A stretch of DNA of 64,000 nucleotides from Geosiphon pyriformis (lineage: Eukaryota > Glomeromycota > Glomeromycetes > Archaeosporales > Geosiphonaceae). Of this stretch, positions 1-9,937 are shown in pieces. Every line of letters starts with the position of its first letter. Positions within the stretch are counted from its first letter, which is position 1. The stretch covers positions 128,282 through 192,281 of the forward strand of contig JAAOMT010000595.1 of NCBI GenBank assembly GCA_016748015.1. Reading direction: 5' to 3'. The position numbers were made by a program, and so were the translations under genes. Under the pieces are notes generated by a model. That model made no database searches and was not told the origin of the DNA. It worked only from the letters and a program-made list of their open reading frames with translations.

Positions 1-273
1 AAGCAAAAAATAAAAAAATTTTATTTTTTTATTTTTTAAAGTATTTAATAAAAAGTACTAATTTGGTATTCAGATTTTTATATAATTACTAAACATATAA
101 ATAAAACTACAATTAGTTTGTATTTTTATTTTATAAAATTCTGTATTATTGTTTATCTGTTACTATTTATAAATACTTAATTAATAAGAAGTATTTTAGT
201 ATTTTGTGTCTGCATTATAAAAAAAAAAAATTTTAATATTCATAAAAAATTGTTAAAATTATATACAGCTTTG

Positions 274-1289
274 TAAAAATCTATATTAGATTTTAATTGG
301 TTTTTATTATGTGTTTTAAATATAAGACAATATTACTAGTAAAAAAACATATTTTTAAGAATTTTTTTAACAACAATAATACTTTTTTTCAACAACATAT
401 ATAATTATATATATTATTATTAATTATAGTATATACATAATTATATGGATTATTTTAATATTTAAGAGAGTAAAAAAGTATTAAACAAATTATTAAAATA
501 AAAAAAATTGTTATTACTATTTATTTTTAAACAAAAAGCAAATTAAAACCAAAAAACAAACTATTTAACCAAAACATAATCAAAATTTTTTTAAAAAATC
601 ATTAAAAAAATGTAGTATTTAAAAATTTATTTTAAAAGTAAAAATAAAAAAATTATAAAAGATTTTATAAAAAAAACATAATTAAATTATTTAATTAATT
701 AAAACACTATTTTTAAGATCCAATCTTTAACAATATAATATTTTTTATTATTAATTAACATCATAATAAAAACAAAGTCAGATAATAAAACTAATAGCTT
801 ATTCAATAAAATAAAATATATTAAAAAACCAAAAGTAATAAAAATTTAAAAGAATAATAAAGAATACATATATATTTTAAATATTAATAAGAAATATTTA
901 AAGCTTGAGAAAAAAGAATAAAAAAAGAAATATATAGAAAAAATAATTAACTGCTTATTATAAAGCTATAGAAAAAAGTTGATTTAGTATAAAATTAATA
1001 CTTTTTTTAATTTATAAAAAGCTGTATATATAATTAAATTACATAAAATTTATATATTATATTAAAACTATTTTAGATACATTAATTATTTATATATATT
1101 AAATTAATAAATTTAATTATAAGCTTACTTAGTATATTATTTTTCTAAAAACTAATAATTTAAATAATCAGATTTAGATAATTAGATTTAAAATTGTAAT
1201 TATATATTATTAATACTAATTATAATCATAATTAATACAATTAGACATAAATTAATTAATTATATTTCTTGGTAATTATTTCTAAATAA
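274..1289. repeat. AT-rich ~1.3 kb direct repeat, copy 1 (first part)
   Basis: This stretch aligns base for base with 2,543-3,600. Shared landmarks include AAAACCAAAAAACAAACTAT, a poly-A-rich run, and TATTTAAAGCTTGA. The copy resumes at about 2,128 after a solo LTR. I recognise no protein. Bases 1-273 in front of it show nothing I can assign. The two copies share a plus-strand frame with stops at the same positions, so it may be a decayed coding repeat, but this is weak. Confidence 0.6.
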
Positions 1290-2123
1290 TATTATAAATA
1301 ATTATTTAAGATATTAAAACAAATAACAAACTTATAACTCAGTACTTAATAGCTATATATAATAGTAATTTCTGAAGATTTTAAAGTCTAAGAATTTTAG
1401 TTGAGTTCTTTGTATAATAAACAAAAATTTAGTTAATAGTTTTTTTTTAATTTTTGTTTTTAGCATAATAGCCAGTTTATTTTGGCAGTTATGTTTTTTT
1501 GATAAGTTATTTTTAAGTTTTTTTACCTTTGTTTTATGTGTTTTTTATCAAATTATTCTTAACATTAATTATTCAATACTTAATCTCTTAATTAATTAGT
1601 AATAACAAAGAAAACAAACAAAAGAAAATAATAAAAAAAAAAAAAAAGAAAAAAAGAAAATAAGAAATTAGTATTTTATTAATAGTCATAATTAAAAGCT
1701 ATTAGTCTCATGTAGTTAAATATTAAATTCTATCAACATAAATTGTTGATAGTATAGAATTGATTAATATTTCTTAATCAAGCAATAATAATATAAATTT
1801 GAATAATAAGAGATACTTTTATTAATATAAATATAATTTCATTTTAAGTTATAGAAAATTATTTTTTAAAGGAAGAATTATTAGATAATTACTTGTTTTT
1901 AACTATTGTTTTGAATTTTTTTTCTGCTTCTAACACTCTCACTATATATATATAATTTATGTTATACAAAATTTTTTAAAATTTTTTAATTCTTTTAAAA
2001 AAATTCTGAAATTCTGAAATCTTATAATTTTATAAAAAAAATCCTAAAATTATTTTTTTTACTATGGTCTTTTCTTATTGGCTATTTTTCTACTTATTAT
2101 AATTCTTATTTCTATGAGTAACA
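1290..2123 (-). mobile_element. Decayed solo LTR of the X/A/B gypsy family
   Basis: It begins TATTATAAATAATTATTT and ends TATGAGTAACA, matching in order the LTRs at 16,309, 24,822 and 45,806: the ATAACAAACTTATAACT block, TTTGTATAATAAAC, an A-rich tract, TCAACATAAATTGTTGATAG and a TATATATATA box. Most C/G positions have become T/A. It is flanked by ATAA (1,286-1,289) and ATGA (2,124-2,127), a 4-bp duplication with one G-to-A change. The paralogous repeat near 3,606-3,650 has the uninterrupted site. No internal element sequence remains, so it is probably a solo LTR left by LTR-LTR recombination. Confidence 0.85.
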
Positions 2124-2460
2124 ATGATAATTAAAATATTAAATTACATAAATAGAGATGTATAAAAATCTTAAAACATAACAAAATCTATTGTTATTAA
2201 ATTATATATATTAATTTTTAATTTTTATTGGTGTTTTTTAGTTTGTCAAGATTTTTTTGTATTTAATTTAGTTAAATAATTAAATTGTATCATATTTTTT
2301 TGTTATTATTAAGCTGATTTTTGATCTTTTATTTTTTATTTGCTGGTTAATTTTGTTGATTAAATATAATAATGTAGGATTTTTTTACATAATTTTAATA
2401 GTAATTTTTATGATATGTATTGTAATTTTTGTATTCAAAAACTGTAAAAATCTTTGATAA
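2124..2460. repeat. AT-rich ~1.3 kb direct repeat, copy 1 (second part)
   Basis: Continues copy 1 beyond the solo LTR and aligns with 3,640-3,985, ending in the shared motif CAAAAACTGTAAAAAT. In one plus-strand frame both copies give similar residues, with TAA/TGA at the same sites, so the stops predate the duplication or both copies decayed alike. Confidence 0.55.
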
Positions 2461-2542
2461 CATTTTCTCTGTTTTTATAAAAATAAACTTTAATAAATTA
2501 TTAAGATATATTTTTCTATTAATAAAATTAAAATTTTTTAAG

Positions 2543-3985
2543 ATAAAGATTTATAATATTTATAGTTGTTTTTATATTGATAATGAGAAACATTATATGT
2601 TATTAGCAAAAAAACATGGTTTTAAGAATTTTTTTAATAACAATAATTCTTTTTTTTAGCAATATATATAACCTTATATATTATTATTAACTATAGTATA
2701 TATATAATTTATTTCAGTATTTAGAAGAGTAAAAGAGTATTAAATAAATTATTAAAGTAAAAAAAAAATTGTTATTATTATTTATTTTTGGACAAAAATT
2801 ATTTTTAGTATAAGTTTTATAAAAAAAAACAATTAAATCCATATTTAGAACATAAAATAAATTAAAACCAAAAAACAAACTATTCAACCAAAATATAACC
2901 AAAATTTTTTTAAAGTTATCAAAAAAATGTGATATTTAAAAATCTGTTTTAAAAATAAAGATAAAAAAATTATAAAAAATTTTATAAAAAAAACATAACT
3001 AAATATTTAATTAATTAAAACATTATTATTGAGATTTAATTTCTAACAATATAACATTTTTTATTATTTGATTAGTACCATAATAAAAACAAGATTAGAT
3101 AATAAATCTAATAATTTATTTAATAAAATAAGATATAATATGAAATATTAATAACATATATTAAAAAATTAAAAGTAATAAGAATTCAAAAAAACAATAA
3201 AAAATACATATATATTTCAAACATTAATAAAAAGTATTTAAAGCTTGAAAAAATAAAAAAAAAACATTGAAAAAAAACCAACTGCTTACTATAAAGCTAT
3301 AAAAAAGAATTAACTTAATATAAAACTAATATTTTTTTTAATTATAAAAAACTGTATATATAGTTAAATTATATGAAATCTATATACTATATTAAGACTA
3401 TTTTAAATATATTAATTATTTATATACATTAAATTAATTAATTTAATTGTGAACTTATTTAGCATATTATTTTTTAGAAACCAATAATTTAAATGATCAG
3501 ATTTAAATGATTAAATTTAAATGATTAGATTTAAAACTGTAATTATATATTATTAATACTAATTATAATTATAATTAATACAATTAGATATAGATTAATT
3601 AATTATATTTTTTGGTAATTATTTTTGTATAATAATTACAAATTTAGAATATTAAACTATATAAATAAAAATATATAAGAATCTTAGAGCATAATAAAAT
3701 CTGTTATTATTAGATTATATACATTAATCCTTAATTTTTATTGGTATTTATTAATTTGCCAAGATTTTTTTGTATCTAATTTAATTAAATAGTTAAATTG
3801 TGTCATATTTTTTTGTTATTATTAAGCTAATTACTGATCTTTTATTTTTTATTTGCTGGCTAATTTGTTAATTAAATATGATAATATAAGTCTTTTTTAT
3901 ATGATTTTAATAATAATTTTAATAATAATTTTTATGATATGTGTTGTAATTTTAGTATTAAAAAACTGTAAAAATTTTTGATAAT
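2543..3985. repeat. AT-rich ~1.3 kb direct repeat, copy 2 (uninterrupted)
   Basis: Second direct copy of the repeat, with a small extra segment near 2,800-2,860 and no LTR. It keeps the empty target site where copy 1 received the solo LTR. Short ORFs at 2,429-2,659 and 2,714-2,902 fall in low-complexity AT sequence and are not credible genes. Confidence 0.6.
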
Positions 3986-4797
3986 AACAGTTATAAAAAA
4001 AATAGTTTAATACTCTATAATAGCTTTGTGTTTTTTGTAGTCTATAATTTTTTGTTAATACTTTTTAATAATATTGTTTAATTATTGAGAATTATTGAAT
4101 TCTTTGGTATTTGTTTTGAATTATATAAGTTGTATTTATTTTTTACAAATATTAATAGTTTTATTAATATTGTAATAAATATATAATATTGTCTTAACTG
4201 GTCTAAATAGTTGATTATATGTAAAAAATATATAATTTATGCTTAATTTAGATTAATTAGTTTGATGTATTATACTAAGTTGTGTTTAGATTTTATTTAT
4301 TAAAAAAAAATAAAGCATTTGTAATTATTAAAGTTATTTAATAATACTTTATAAAAACACTTTTTTTAAATAATATAGTTGTTAATTAATCTTTTACTAA
4401 TTTTAAAATACTATTTTTGGTTAAAAATAATATATTAGAAATAATTTTAATATAATTATTATTTTATTAAAATCTTTAATATTTTTATTTATAAATTAAT
4501 AATCAGAGTATTATTTTTTTTTCTTTTAAATTAATTATCAATTTTTTGATTTTTTCTGGCTTTTTTATTAATTCTGTATTATTTATACCAATTATAGTAC
4601 TTAATTTTGTTATAGTTATAAATAAATAAAAATTATTTTAAACAATAATAATAACCAATCTTAATCTGAATTAGTTTTTAATTATATTATTAATTAAATT
4701 ATTGAATTATTTGATCTTATTAATACTAAGTTTTATATTTAAGTTTTTATTCTATTGGTTTTTTTTCTTGTTATTGCTGTTGTTGTTAATTCTTTAA
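3986..4797. other. AT-rich stretch without recognisable features
   Basis: Poly-A/T-rich sequence. I see no gene, tRNA or LTR landmark. It may be a further decayed transposon whose C/G content is too eroded to recognise. Confidence 0.5.
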
Positions 4798-5058
4798 TTG
4801 GTTTTAAATTGTTTTTTTTTAAAATCTGAATTGGTTAAGTTGATTTTGCTAGTTAAGTCTATTATTAAGCTTATTGGTATTCTGGTTTTTGTTATACAAT
4901 ACTCTTTCTGCTATATATGCAAAGTTGAAAATAAAATTACTGTTTTTGAAAAGATTTTTAATAAGTTGAATAAGAAGATTGTTAAACTTAAGATAAAGTA
5001 TAAGATTAAAAATGATAATATGAATGTTTCAAATATTAATGAAGATACATTTGCTTAA
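4798..5058 (+). pseudogene. Open stretch of 86 codons, possible decayed coiled-coil region
   Basis: No ATG opens this frame (it starts at TTG). The C-terminal half is Lys/Glu/Ile/Leu-rich with heptad-like spacing (FEKIFNKLNKKIVKLKIKYK), so it could be the tail of a coiled-coil protein, such as the end of a LINE ORF1, or part of a lost gene upstream of the PDAP1-like gene. Stops follow closely downstream. I do not recognise a family. It is less degenerate than its flanks, the only reason to list it. Confidence 0.2.
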
Positions 5059-5472
5059 ATGATGGCTCTTTAGAAGCATTAAAAAGCCTAGTATCAAATT
5101 GAATGTAAATGAAACTGCCAAGTAATTAAGTAGTATGATTACGAATAGTAGTATGTTGGTTGCTTTTATGCACAAGATGCCTTTTCAGAGTAAGTTTTTC
5201 TCATTAGTTTAGCCTGGACTGGGCTCGTGTCTGGTCACATTAGAAAGCCACGTTAATCAAAAAAAATGTCTGAAATTACTTGTAATTTTTAATTAATAAA
5301 AAAATAATTGGAAATTTCATAATGTTATTGGCATAAATTCTGTCAATCAAATGACAGAATATTCGAAATTTGACTTCGGAAAACCTCACCTTTATTGTCC
5401 ACTGTTTCTACTTTAACAAAACGTATCCGAATTATATTTTATATTGCAAGTTCTTTAAAGCTTTACATAGTT

Positions 5473-6399
5473 ATGTCTGGTCGAGGAAAGTATCATGGCA
5501 AGAGAAAGCCTACACGGGGTGGTGGGCACAAGTTTACTCCAGCGCGCCGACTAGCTGCTTCAAAGGCAGATGAAGAGTCAGGAATGTGGGGAGAGGTAAC
5601 TACTTGTTTGGTTTAAAAGTTCTGAGTTGGTTTATATTGTTTAACTGGCTTTCTAAAAGCCTCGGGAAAAAGAGGAGGAGGAGAACGATAGCTCCGTGGA
5701 GGATAGCGGCGATGCAAAGGAGGCAATAAATAACAAGGAGTTGATCAAAAAGCAGTCGGATTCCGATACAGGGTCAGAAAGTGAGAGTGACGAAGATGAA
5801 AATTCTGTGAGTATCCTCCTCACTGTCAATACTTCAAACCTCGTTTTACGAAACCTTCAATTAAGGCGTGGCTTCGTTGGGTATGGTGTATTTGGGCGAA
5901 AATAGTCGTCTAGAAAAGCAAAATCGTCTACCCAAGGAATAATTGAAGTGGAAAATCCAAATAGAGTCAAAAAAGACAATCTTAAAGCTTCAGAGATCTC
6001 CACAGAACCCAGAGAAATGACTCGTAGGGAAAGGTGCGTATAGATTCATTCCAAGACAATTGACCCACATTTATGTTCACGTTTGGTATCTGAATTTTTT
6101 AAGGGAAGCGGCTGAAAAAGCAGCGAGTAGACAACGGTATTTAAAAATGCACGCAGAAGGTAAAACTGACCAGGCAAAAGCAGATCTTGCCCGTTTGGCG
6201 GTAATACGACAACAGCGTGAAGAAGCTGCACAGCAACGGAAAGCTGAGGCTGAAGGTAACTTGGCAACTTTGAGCAAAGTTTTTCATATTATTTTCCTTT
6301 TGAATTGAAAATCTTTCAATAATTAATTAAACTTTAGCTAAGGCGGCAGATCAAAAAGCCAAAATAGAGAAAGAAGGTCGAAAGGGCAAAAAGCCATAA
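5473..6399 (+). CDS. PDAP1/PP28-family phosphoprotein, five exons, 203 aa
   Basis: Related to the 28 kDa heat- and acid-stable phosphoprotein (PDAP1; casein kinase substrate PP28 domain), a small, highly charged, largely disordered eukaryotic protein of uncertain role linked to RNA binding and growth-factor signalling in animals. Exons: 5,473-5,595, 5,660-5,806, 5,906-6,033, 6,104-6,255 and 6,338-6,399, joined by GT-AG introns of 64, 99, 70 and 82 bp. They sum to 612 nt in frame and end at TAA 6,397-6,399. The N-terminus is basic and Gly-rich, as is usual. Residues ~45-90 are acidic/Ser-rich ([11 protein letters not shown]), likely CK2 sites. The PP28 domain covers ~102-190, with VENPNR and the hallmark [14 protein letters not shown]. 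The start is the first ATG in the frame. Length matches the family (~180-200 aa). The frame is intact, with balanced codon use unlike the surrounding decayed DNA. Confidence 0.92.
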
Positions 6400-6976
6400 G
6401 CAAAAAAAGATGAGGAGAGTTTTGGATCGAACAAAATTCAAGATTTTCGCCTGCCAGAATCCATTATTTTATCATTCTTAATAATATTATTTTAATCCAC
6501 TTTCCTGTTGATTTTTGGTCAACTTAATGGATTTGAAAGTATGAAATTTCTCAATCCTTGATTTTTGACACTACTTTCTAGATTTTCCTCTCGCTTACGA
6601 GCTATTTTCGGCGTTAAAAATTACCGAATCTTAATGAAAGATCGAAATAATTTACAATTAACCGCTAAAGGTGGAAGCGAAACAATCAACCTGACATTTC
6701 GATTTTATTGGATACACTTCATTTGTCAAGAATTCTCCAGAGACCCTAAATGTTGGGTTTAATTAATTTAACAAAATGCTTCAACATATACTTTTGAAGC
6801 TGGAAATGATCTCAATAATGAAAGATTCGGAATAGGGGTTTTTTCTTTTCTGGGAAGGCCGAGTCAATTTATGAAGTCCCTCCCCCCCCCCCCCCCCCCC
6901 CCCCCAAGTCCTATCAGTTTATCAAGGAAATCAACAATTTTCAGTATCATCTAATTTCAATCTTTGACGATGAATA
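6400..6976. other. Intergenic region between convergent genes
   Basis: Lies between the 3' ends of the PDAP1-like gene (+) and the PPR gene (-), so it should contain both 3' UTRs. No coding region is supported. An open stretch at 6,565-6,762 lacks family resemblance. The only striking feature is the poly-C tract listed separately. Confidence 0.5.
6882..6905. repeat. Homopolymer run of 24 C
   Basis: An uninterrupted run of 24 cytosines, on the minus strand 24 guanines, in otherwise AT-rich DNA. It lies ~70 bp downstream of the PPR stop codon, so the PPR transcript would carry a G24 run in its 3' UTR if it extends this far. Such a run can form G-quadruplex or i-motif structures and is prone to slippage, so the exact length may be an assembly artefact. 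Confidence 0.95.
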
Positions 6977-9136
6977 TCATATCTTTGAAGGAGGCTCTAA
7001 TATGTGTCGATAATGCAGGTGTGGGTTTGAATTCCGATGTCTCCAACGATAGATTCTACTTGGAAATTTGATTCCTCGGTTTCGCAATTTTTTCTCGATC
7101 TCCCAAAGAGTTTCTAAGCCTCCGTGGTCTTCAATAAAACATAAACAAAATGCCATTTCTCTAATTCCTAATTGAATTTTTTTTTCTGTCAATTTCATTA
7201 GAGCTTCAATGAGTTCGTCAACTTGTTTCTCCCTGCCCATCATTTTTATATAAGTGCGAAGATTGTTTTCATGTAAGCCGCCCTCATTCACCAAATCATA
7301 GAAAATTTTTTTTCCTTCGGCTAAACGTTTGTGTTTGAAACACGTTAACATAACTATGTTGACAGATACATGATTGGGCGCGGGATTCTTATTTATCCAC
7401 ATATTGTTATAAAAGCCGAACACTGAATCTATTTGTCCAGCTCGCTCACAAGCATCCATCAAACAATTAATACATACTGCATCAGGGATGATGCCACCTT
7501 TTATCATATCGTGATAAACTTGTAAAGCATTTTCAAGTTTCCCTGCTTTGCAATAACCCGACATTAGGGTACAATAGGTGTGTAAAGTTGGTTTAATACC
7601 TTGTTCTTGCATTTTAGAAAAAATTTGACCCGCATATTCATTCTGGCCTGAATCTGTAAAGGCTTTTATCAGCACGGTGAATGTGTAGGCATTTGGTTCA
7701 ATATTATCTTTCAGCATTTGTTGATAGATTGTCATCGCCTCTTTGAATCGCAATGCTTTTGTATAAGCATGAATCAATGCCGTATATGCTACAACATCAG
7801 GTTTTAGTCCCTTTTCTTTCATTTTGTCAAATATACGGGGAGCCATTATCGCATATTTTAGATTCCGTGTCCAGGCAGCCATCAATGCAGTGTAGGTTTT
7901 TAAATTGGGAGCTCTTTGATTTACAATCATATTGTAAAAATATGTCCCTGCAACGTCTATCTTATCCTGCCTTCCACAAATTGAGATCAAACTTGTATAA
8001 TGAACAGCATTCGGTTCTATATTGTAATTTTCCATCTCCTCAAAATATTTACGGCATGCATTAAGATCCCCGGCGTTTGAGCATGCTTGCAGAATATGTG
8101 CAAATGAAAAAGCATTTGGGTGTCCATTTAGTAACAGCATATCTTTGAATATTCGCTGAGCTTCCTCCTTCCTTCCATTTCTGCCACACAATAATATTAA
8201 ATGGTCATAGGAAATTCTTTCCGGCATTAACTTTAATTTTTTCATCCTCTCATACAAAGATAAAGCAGGCTCAACTTGGTTTTCTCGTAAATAATAGGAA
8301 ATTATAGTAGCAGAAGACTTTGAATTGGGCTTGATACCATAGTCGGTATCCATTCGTTTGAAAAATTCCCTTAACCATTTTCGATCAGCACCATATTTCT
8401 TTATCACCCTGTTTATCCATTTTAAAGTAAACGGAAGAAAAGAATCTTCATACTCTTTAAGGCATTCCTTTGCGCGATCAAATTCACAATTAATGAAACA
8501 TTTCACGATTTTTAAGGTCTCCTCATATATAGCAATAGATTCGATCTGAGGAGCTAGATCAGCGAGTAGAAGTTCAGCTTTTTCTACTTCGAAATGAGAC
8601 AGCAGAAAAAATAGCAATCTTTTGTATCGTCGAATTGGTAGATCAATTATATATTTTTTTGCTTTGAACTGACTATAAATCCACCAACATTTATCGATCC
8701 ACATTTTTTGAAGTGCCTCATCAAACGCAGATGAAATATTTTCTTGACTGATTTTCATCCAATCTTCTGGTTTACACTCATGAGCGCTGGATATTGCTAG
8801 GTCAGATTCAGCTGGTTTTAAAAGTTTATCCGAATACATATATTCCCTTCGATCTTTCACTAAAGCCCCAAATAATTTTTGTCTGTATTTCATAAATCGC
8901 ACGCTTTCTTTCCTATCATTCATTTCAGAGAGGACTGCATCAACAGGCTTTAAATTCGTAAGAATATGCATAATCTTTAACGGTTCACAGGGCTGTTCTC
9001 GTGGCTGGTATCGGATGTGTGTTTTATAATTCAGGGTCAAGAAAAAGCGGGTTGGATAGAGCGTAAGGCATTTTGCAGCTAACTGGGTTCTAAAATAGTC
9101 GGCGTAGCTTACTTTTCGCCAAACTGGGAGATTCAT
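6977..9136 (-). CDS. Pentatricopeptide repeat (PPR) protein, 719 aa, probably mitochondrial
   Basis: Intact single-exon ORF. Ten consecutive ~35-residue PPR motifs run from residue 271 to 623, with boundaries at 271, 306, 341, 376, 411, 447, 482, 517, 552 and 588. Each ends in the typical GIKP/NIEP-like turn, for example YTALIHAYTKALRFKEAM and MQEQGIKP. PPR proteins bind organelle RNA one base per repeat and act in processing, stability or translation. Taking the residue after the conserved aromatic (position 5) and the residue after the closing Pro (35), repeats 4, 5, 6 and 9 read T/N, T/D, T/N and N/N, which the published plant PPR code would give as A, G, A and C/U. The N-terminus is rich in Arg, Ser and hydrophobics with few acids (first acid at residue 13), compatible with mitochondrial import. 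Residues 50-270 are helical-looking without clear repeats. The C-terminus is basic. No DYW or SMR domain is seen. The gene converges with the PDAP1-like gene. Confidence 0.93.
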   Translation of the reverse strand: MNLPVWRKVSYADYFRTQLAAKCLTLYPTRFFLTLNYKTHIRYQPREQPCEPLKIMHILTNLKPVDAVLSEMNDRKESVRFMKYRQKLFGALVKDRREYMYSDKLLKPAESDLAISSAHECKPEDWMKISQENISSAFDEALQKMWIDKCWWIYSQFKAKKYIIDLPIRRYKRLLFFLLSHFEVEKAELLLADLAPQIESIAIYEETLKIVKCFINCEFDRAKECLKEYEDSFLPFTLKWINRVIKKYGADRKWLREFFKRMDTDYGIKPNSKSSATIISYYLRENQVEPALSLYERMKKLKLMPERISYDHLILLCGRNGRKEEAQRIFKDMLLLNGHPNAFSFAHILQACSNAGDLNACRKYFEEMENYNIEPNAVHYTSLISICGRQDKIDVAGTYFYNMIVNQRAPNLKTYTALMAAWTRNLKYAIMAPRIFDKMKEKGLKPDVVAYTALIHAYTKALRFKEAMTIYQQMLKDNIEPNAYTFTVLIKAFTDSGQNEYAGQIFSKMQEQGIKPTLHTYCTLMSGYCKAGKLENALQVYHDMIKGGIIPDAVCINCLMDACERAGQIDSVFGFYNNMWINKNPAPNHVSVNIVMLTCFKHKRLAEGKKIFYDLVNEGGLHENNLRTYIKMMGREKQVDELIEALMKLTEKKIQLGIREMAFCLCFIEDHGGLETLWEIEKKLRNRGIKFPSRIYRWRHRNSNPHLHYRHILEPPSKI

Positions 9137-9796
9137 TAAAATTCGAATTTTTTCTCATGACGCGTTTAAAAAGATTGAATCACATGACGTAGCTAAGTCG
9201 ATTGGTTTGCATTGAAAAGTTTTTTTATCAAATCATTTACGCGTTTATGCTCAGTTCTTTGAATTTCTTTTTCTTACAATTTTAAGGATCTTCTCTGAAG
9301 CTAATTTTGCAATTGTCTGAAGTGTTTTTCTAATCCAAAAACACATAATGTTGATAATGTTTTAGACCACATCTTAAAAAATATATCTTTGTAAATTTTT
9401 CTGTCAGTAATAGTTGTAAGTTTTAACAGTTTTGTAACAAAAAATTTAAGTTTTTCAAATGCTATTTTATTTCTTTGATTATTGTTATGATATTAAATAT
9501 TGTATGTTAAAACTACATAATTGTAGTTTTACAAGATAACAACTGATAACACCATTTAAAAACTTAATAAAAAAATTTTTATAACCATTTTTAAACCATA
9601 AAAGATATATAAAATTAATAAAAAATAATATGTTAATATAATAATGTTAAACAATCTTAATAGTTAAATTTATTTTATTTTTTAACTTTTGAATTTAATT
9701 TGTATAATTTATAAAAATATTGTAAATAAAATTTGTGTGCAATACTTAATAATTTAAAAATTTTTAATATTAAAAAAGTTTTTAAGTACAATTTAT
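9137..9796. other. Upstream region of the PPR gene, AT-rich intergenic
   Basis: Should hold the PPR promoter and 5' UTR (minus strand). The first ~150 bp are of mixed composition; beyond ~9,290 it is AT-rich with no feature. The LINE1 insertion starts at its far end, so the original intergenic sequence continues at 47,632. Confidence 0.5.
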
Positions 9797-9809
9797 TATA
9801 AAATTTTTT
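9797..9809. repeat. LINE1 target-site duplication, left copy
   Basis: TATAAAATTTTTT, repeated exactly at 47,619-47,631. It abuts the poly-T (minus-strand poly-A tail) of LINE1, so its right edge is ambiguous by several bases. In this AT-rich setting a chance match is possible, but it falls exactly at both expected ends of LINE1. Confidence 0.6.
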
Positions 9810-9937
9810 TTTTTTATTTGCTTAACAAGTAAGGTCCAAACACTATCTAGTGCTATACATCAAAAAAATGATCTAAACTAGGCATAAATCATGCACTTTC
9901 TACATGTGACCAGCTATTTGGGCTGATTAGAACAACA

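Noticed and set aside
2429-2902. Two small ORFs in the AT-rich repeat
   Set aside because: Mostly Asn, Ile, Lys and Phe from AT codons; no ATG context, no conservation between the two repeat copies.
5200-5260. Possible tRNA-like segment in front of the PDAP1-like gene
   Set aside because: No cloverleaf with proper acceptor, anticodon and T arms could be drawn.
6565-6762. 65-codon ORF after the PDAP1-like gene
   Set aside because: It starts at a non-ATG codon, has no recognisable domain and lies where the 3' UTR is expected.
7753-8064. 103-codon plus-strand ORF inside the PPR gene
   Set aside because: It lies antisense to the conserved PPR repeats and has no family resemblance; a shadow of the repeat codons.
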